Shown one piece after another: positions 59,261-64,000 of a DNA stretch of 64,000 nt. A model generated the notes under the pieces. The model searched no databases. It was not told the DNA's origin and saw only the letters and a program-made list of their open reading frames with translations. Source of the DNA: Membranipora membranacea (taxonomy: Eukaryota; Bryozoa; Gymnolaemata; Cheilostomatida; Membraniporidae); contig OU612065.1 in NCBI GenBank assembly GCA_914767715.1, forward strand, positions 34,224,001-34,288,000, in the 5' to 3' direction. Position numbers and translations under genes: made by a program. Within the stretch, counting starts at the first letter, position 1. Each line of letters begins with the position of its first letter.

Positions 59261-59454
59261 TGAGTGTCTAGTAAAATTGAACTATTTAATCTAAACACTA
59301 TATATAAAAGAATTTTGAACTTTTTAATAAGTGAACCTGTAATTGCCTGGAATTATGACCCCACGATATTTGAATGCAAATTTCGTGATTTCATGATATG
59401 AATTTCCAAATATATGAATATATTTCGTGATTGTGTTACACGAAAATCTTCCCG

Positions 59455-59806
59455 TTTCGCAGCAATGCATTAATGTGTAGCAAATAATGTGCTGGGCAGC
59501 ATCAGCTTTGTGCATTACGCGATGCAAAACTCAAAATAGTTGCCGACTCTAAGCTGGGCTGGGTAACACTTCAGTTAAGGGGAGGTTCCAAGACTTTGCT
59601 GTAATAATTATAGACCACAGGCTAAATAATAACAGGAACAGGAAACTGCTATGTGGTATTCTCTTTTAGCTGAGTTTGAGTACCTGATGGAAGAAATGCT
59701 TCACAAGAATCCTGGCTGTATAATCATCCGAATTATATTTTGTCTTTTTCCCCATGCAGAAGGTGCAATCTGCTATTAATCAATGGCCATCAATGAGAAG
59801 TTGTTT
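59455..59806. other. Insertion splitting the right terminal repeat
   Basis: On the left, CCAAGGTTTCGCAGGGAAGA is continuous; on the right the complementary halves are separated by about 350 bp. The inserted piece has no evident inverted repeats or coding frame. Confidence 0.6.
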
Positions 59807-59902
59807 GAAACCTTGGTTGCCCTTTAATGCCTAAAACACGAAGTTAACCCATCCCTCTGATTTAGATTGTTATTTTTCTGAAGTAAATAGAATAGCTAAC
59901 CA

Positions 59903-60484
59903 ATGCTCAGATCTGGACCAGGCAAAACTAAAGAAATGATATTTTCAACTAAACGTGAACGACCTGTCAGCCCTAGCCTCTTACTTAATGGATCAGTTAT
60001 TTCTTTCTGTGAGACTACTAAATATCTTGGTGCTGAGATTGACCAGAAGCTTAGATTTGAAGCCCACATCCAAAATGTTGTTCGTAAGGCAAATCAAAGA
60101 ATGTATATAATTAAAAACTTTCTTTATTTGAGTACCAAGCCACTTGCATGCATGCTTTTTAAAAGTTTTATTGTTTCACTTATAATGTATTGTCTACCAG
60201 TCCTCTATCCTGCCATTTATCAACGAGATAAGAAGGACATGCGCAAAATATTTAAAGATGCTTCCTCGCTCGGATTACAACTAAATTATGATCTCGACAC
60301 TCTAGTTAACACTCATTAAAAAAATCGTGTAATGCAGATATTCACTGATGACGAACACTTTATCCATAACTACCTCGAACGATGCCCCTCAGGTCGGCTT
60401 AGAAACCCTAAATACCGCAATGCCTGGGGCAAAGACTGCTTTTTGAGAGACATGTGCATTTATATTAATAATACGATTTTTTAA
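59903..60484 (+). mobile_element. LINE reverse-transcriptase C-terminus
   Basis: The frame reads KTKEMIFSTKRERP, TTKYLGAEIDQKLRFEAHIQ, VRKANQRMYIIKNF and FKSFIVSLIMYCLPVLYPAI, the thumb and tail of a Jockey/CR1-type polymerase. A TAA at 60317 interrupts, and the same frame goes on with RCPSGRLRNPKYRN to a stop at 60484, the usual end of such proteins. It is 5'-truncated. Confidence 0.8.
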
Positions 60485-60794
60485 CTACTTTTTAATAATA
60501 CTATTTTTGCATGCAAGGCAACTTCATAATTTTTTAGCAGAGTACATGTACCAGCAACCTTTTTCTCACAACTTTTACAGTTAGTGATAGAATACAAATC
60601 AATCAGTTAATCAATCAATCCCTGTATTACATTGGATATTTAATGTGATTTGTCAACACAAGAAAATGATCTGATATAACCCAACTTATGGTTGAGACTC
60701 TTTCTGTATGATGTTCTATTTTCTTTAACTTCAATTGACACTCACAGACAAAGGTTTTGGCCTGGACAAAAGCTATGTAGCAAAATCTGTTTAC

Positions 60795-61180
60795 GTTTTG
60801 TAGGGTCAGTACACAGACATTTCCCAAATTTGATGACTAGAAGTCTATCATTTATCACATGTTTATCTATATCATTTTGAAAACCTGGATAACTTAAAGC
60901 CTATGTATCCTAGCAAAAGTGACAACAATATGGTGTATAGCTTCAAGGTTTTAATTTAAAAAAATCAGGAAATCAGTCTTCAGGTTTAATATGGAATGAA
61001 GTATGCCAATCATAGGTAGGTATGTCTGCGAGAAAAATGGCATTAAAAAATACAGAGACAATGAGTTTTTGGCATCCAGCTGTGCGCTATTTTCCCCCAG
61101 TGAATCAAAAACTACAGGCACTATAACTATCATGAAATGTCCCCTTTTTCTCAGATTTACTCTGTGATGACATGATGTAA
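60795..61180. repeat. Diverged relative of the 785-1482 foldback
   Basis: Shares GTCAGTA-CACA/GGACATTTC, a central block, CAATCATAGGTAGGTATGTC and a CACTATAACTATCAT block with 1140-1450. Only one arm is clear. Confidence 0.6.
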
Positions 61181-62117
61181 AAAGCTACTGTAAGTTTATC
61201 ATACATCCCTAGTAACCAGCCTATCCCTCATGAGCCCAAATTGCTCATTTTAATATACTGATGGGTCTTTTCCTTGTTTCAAAATGTTGTGCGTTACGCT
61301 GCATGAACCTGACGTGTGCCTCATCTTTAGTCATCAATAGCACATTGGTTGGGTATGGTATCTCTATTCTATACTCTTCATCTATTTCTGTTAGTACAGC
61401 TTCTGTTTAAAATGATTAGTTAAATTTTCGGAGTTATGATGTATTGTTCATCATCATCATCAAATTTTAACTGTTGATTTGGTCACAAACGTACGTCTGG
61501 TGGCTCTATTTTGCGTTCAAAACCTTCAAGATTTTCCCCGTCCCCCCCCCTAACGGGAGGACACACTGGAACCCCTCCCTCACCCTCCCCGCCAACCCAG
61601 GCTCTCTCATCATTTTGAAATTGGCTTTTTGCATAAAAATATTGGGCACCCAGAATAATGAGGCAACATCACCAAAGCAAATTTATGTCGAGTTTTTGAA
61701 ATTTAGTAGCTTGGCAGCTTTCTAATGATGTACATATTTGCTGACCCTGCATTTCTACCTTAATGCTGTGAATTGTATGCTGCTGATAAATCTTGCAACT
61801 TTGCTGTGTATTTAATCAAATCCTGTAGTCTTTTGGTGAAGAATAGGAAAATTGCATATTAGAAATCATTCATCTGTTAAGAACTAAAAACCAAAGGGGA
61901 TGTCTGAAGATTTTAGTAACTTAAATTCCTTTATTGCTGTAACCCTGAGCTTCTCTGTCCATCCCAGCAGCCTGAATGTCGGTGCATAATCCCAAAGTCA
62001 TCATAGTAACAGACGTTTCCTGTTTTCAATGGCCCTATAACTCAAACTAAATGTCAATTATGTCAACAGATGAGCATATTTGGATGAAAAAGCCTGATTT
62101 TCCTTGAAATCTTTTAG

Positions 62118-63841
62118 GTGTGAATAGATACCAGTCACATACACAGTACTTCCTGAATGAGGACAAAGGAGGACAGTTAGATGGTTTGTATCATGAAACC
62201 TACCGCCTCGAAATAAGAAAAGGAGAATGTTGGGTACTACTGAGTGTATGGAGAGTCCATCCACAAGCTCAGGACAACATAGTCATGGTGAGTTGAAAAT
62301 CTTGCTAAGAGTAAGACTGAACTAGGTGGCTTCCTCTGAAAGTTGCAAAAGAGTAATTCAATTGATTAATTATCCAGATTTCTGTTTCATTCTCCTTTGT
62401 CAGGTTTATTTAGAATCGGGTATCAAGTGAACCTTATAATAGTTGGCTGAATAATAATGCTGTTAATGATGAATGTTATAACCTAAGTTATTAATGTATT
62501 GATTGTTCAGATGCCCATCACAACTATTCTTCTTATACAGAACATGGTGAGCCGCCGGCCTCGCTCTCCCCTGAACTGATATTGCAGATTGACCAACAAA
62601 AAGGTAATTTCAGGATATACACATTGAGGTCACATGATGCCTGTCTTGACAAGCCTTGTTTGTTGCAAGCGAGGGCTAGCTTGTCGAATCATGCTTTCGC
62701 ATTCCCAAAAAGGGAGGACAACTCGTGACTCAAAAAGCTTTTCACCTGATTCCCGACCCCTACCGACAAAGGTTGTCAAGACTGGCTAAATTCATCCTCA
62801 GTCAAATCACTATGCAGGATCCTTTAAATTTATTAAGATTAAATTACATTGAAAATATACAGAAGTTTTACACCTAAAGAACTCATTTTTTCTTGAGCAA
62901 TGTGACAAGGCTCAGTTATTTAATAATATCGCAATGTGTTTCAAACTGTAATATTTACTAACTCTAACCTTGCTTTTGAGCCTCATACTTTGTAGTTATC
63001 TTGTCTTGGTTCATGCATTATCTAGTACCACGGCGTGCCTTATAGCGAGTTATGCTAATTTACCCATCTCGTCAGTTCGCGGGTTTTTCTCGTTCCTATT
63101 ATTCTAAATAACTGAAGAGACAAGTCGTCTTTTCATAATTTCCACCCTCCCGCCCTAAATTACTACCTTATGTTACTGTATTTCTCAGTGTGTGAAAGGT
63201 GACTTGGGTGCATGTGTGGTTGGTGCTAAATTTTCCGCCGAATTTTCTTCTTTAAGGTTCATGCCCTGCCCATGCTCTTCTCCAGCAACTTACTGTACTT
63301 ACTTAAATGTTGTATTTCTAACTTATTGAGGGTTAACCAGAAATGGCATATTAGTCGCGCCCTCCTATAGGGGAACCCCCAGCTATCTTGTTAATCATTG
63401 AGGTAAGAAAAAATGATATCTAAAATACACATCAAACTGGCTAAAATATTGTTTTGATTTCCTGAACATTACCTTCTGTTGGAAGGATGTAAAACCATAT
63501 TTGTTTGCTGCCTGTGTCATAATGGGCCTTTGATTTGTTCATTTCCATGTATTGATAGTGAGTGTAACTGTAGCCTGCTTAATTTGCTACTAAAATCACC
63601 AATCGGCTGCATATATTTTAGTGTATCGAGTTTGGTACAGAGACAACACTGAGCCAGAGATCGATGAGTTTCCTGGTCATATAAACTACAGAGATGTCAC
63701 ACTGTCGGAATTACTAACAGATACACAAAATATGACTGTCACACATATGTCTGTCAAAGGAGCTATACCACAACTAGATCAGATAGCTCCTAAACTAAAA
63801 CATCTCATGTTACAGGGAACGAGCAGAAATCAGATAAAGAA
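62118..63841 (+). CDS. Exons of an unrecognised gene, running off the window
   Basis: Three candidate exons. 62118-62287 reads VNRYQSHTQYFLNEDKGGQL, then YRLEIRKGECWVLLSVWRVH. 62511-about 62603 reads AHHNYSSYTEHGEPPASLSP. 63622-63841 reads YRVWYRDNTEPEIDEFPGHI, then MTVTHMSVKGAIPQLDQIAP and LKHLMLQGTSRNQIK. Splice sites are good (TTTTAG, GTGAGT), and exons 2 and 3 agree in phase, but exon 1 to exon 2 does not, so an exon may be missing. The end of the third exon (LKHLMLQG) could be the start of a leucine-rich repeat. I do not recognise the family. Confidence 0.45.
62638..62787. mobile_element. Diverged copy of the 4939-5043 MITE
   Basis: GCCTGTCTTGACAAGCCTTG at the left and ACAAAGGTTGTCAAGACTGGC at about 62766 on the right (complementary with a few mismatches). 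Confidence 0.55.
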
Positions 63842-64000
63842 GTGAGTGAGATTTATAAAATGATTATATACATATACTTCTATTGTCAATCAACATTCAT
63901 CCTCTCAAATGTTTTTCATGCATTGCCAGAACAAATAACTTAAAATAAGGAGAGTCAAAGAAAAAAAATACACTATAGTGATAAAATTAACAAGATTAAA

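Larger units (their letters stand above)
52159..59827. mobile_element. 7.7-kb foldback transposon with TTAA ends and minisatellite arms
   Basis: Outer ends are TTAAAGGGCAACCAAGG at 52159 and its complement ending at 59827, with TTAA as the target duplication. Inward, GGGAAGATTTTCGTGTAACAC (left about 52181) and TTTAGATCAAATAGTT (left 52308) reappear inverted on the right (59431-59454, 59280-59296). Then come inverted minisatellite arrays at 52337-53045 and 58438-59260. The interior encodes no recognisable transposase, so it is non-autonomous. TTAA duplication is used by Kolobok and piggyBac superfamilies; the AGGG start favours a Kolobok/T2-like source, but that is inference. A 3.1-kb second transposon is nested inside. 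Confidence 0.8.

Noticed and set aside
59047-59271. 74-codon frame over the right minisatellite
   Set aside because: It simply translates the 122-bp repeat.

Overview
This is an AT-rich eukaryotic window with GT-AG introns of about 80 bp to over 2 kb, degenerate LINEs, tRNA-derived SINE heads and many short inverted-repeat transposons. The genes are animal-type (a Roco GTPase joined to a caspase, SNAPC3, EFTUD2). I read it as an invertebrate animal, possibly a sponge or a cnidarian. The sequence alone does not fix the lineage.

Layout. (1) 1-22448, + strand: a large gene whose 5' end lies left of the window. It has three interchangeable 141-bp leucine-rich-repeat exons (605, 6852, 9700), one long Roc-COR GTPase exon (16773-18673), a linker exon, and five exons encoding a caspase (peptidase C14) with p20 and p10 parts. 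All exon phases agree, so this looks like one LRR-Roc-COR-caspase protein. Its 5' introns are made of tandem duplications of an LRR exon with LINE and foldback repeats. (2) 22449-26679: no recognised gene; a poly(A) signal candidate, a direct duplication and a MITE. (3) 26680-29722: exons of EFTUD2 (Snu114, the U5 snRNP GTPase), cut short, with a stop in the G4 motif; a decayed partial copy. (4) 31530-33817: an inverted-repeat transposon with 9-bp flanking repeats. (5) 34077-38583: a complete seven-exon SNAPC3 gene of about 417 codons. (6) 38584-42923: mostly empty, with a possible structured RNA and a small hairpin insertion. (7) 42924-about 50342: a multi-exon member of an uncharacterised, probably multicopy invertebrate family, with a frameshift and an early stop, and a 2.3-kb transposon in one intron. 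(8) 52159-59827: a 7.7-kb foldback transposon with TTAA ends and mirrored minisatellite arrays, carrying a second, nested 3.1-kb transposon. (9) 59828-64000: a LINE reverse-transcriptase tail, repeats, and exons of an unrecognised gene that runs out of the window.

The main biological point is the Roco-caspase fusion. LRR and Roc-COR modules are sensor/switch modules in other Roco proteins, and here they sit directly upstream of a death-protease domain that keeps its catalytic His and Cys. The other strong signal is the 7.7-kb composite foldback element, whose two arrays carry their repeat variants in mirror order.
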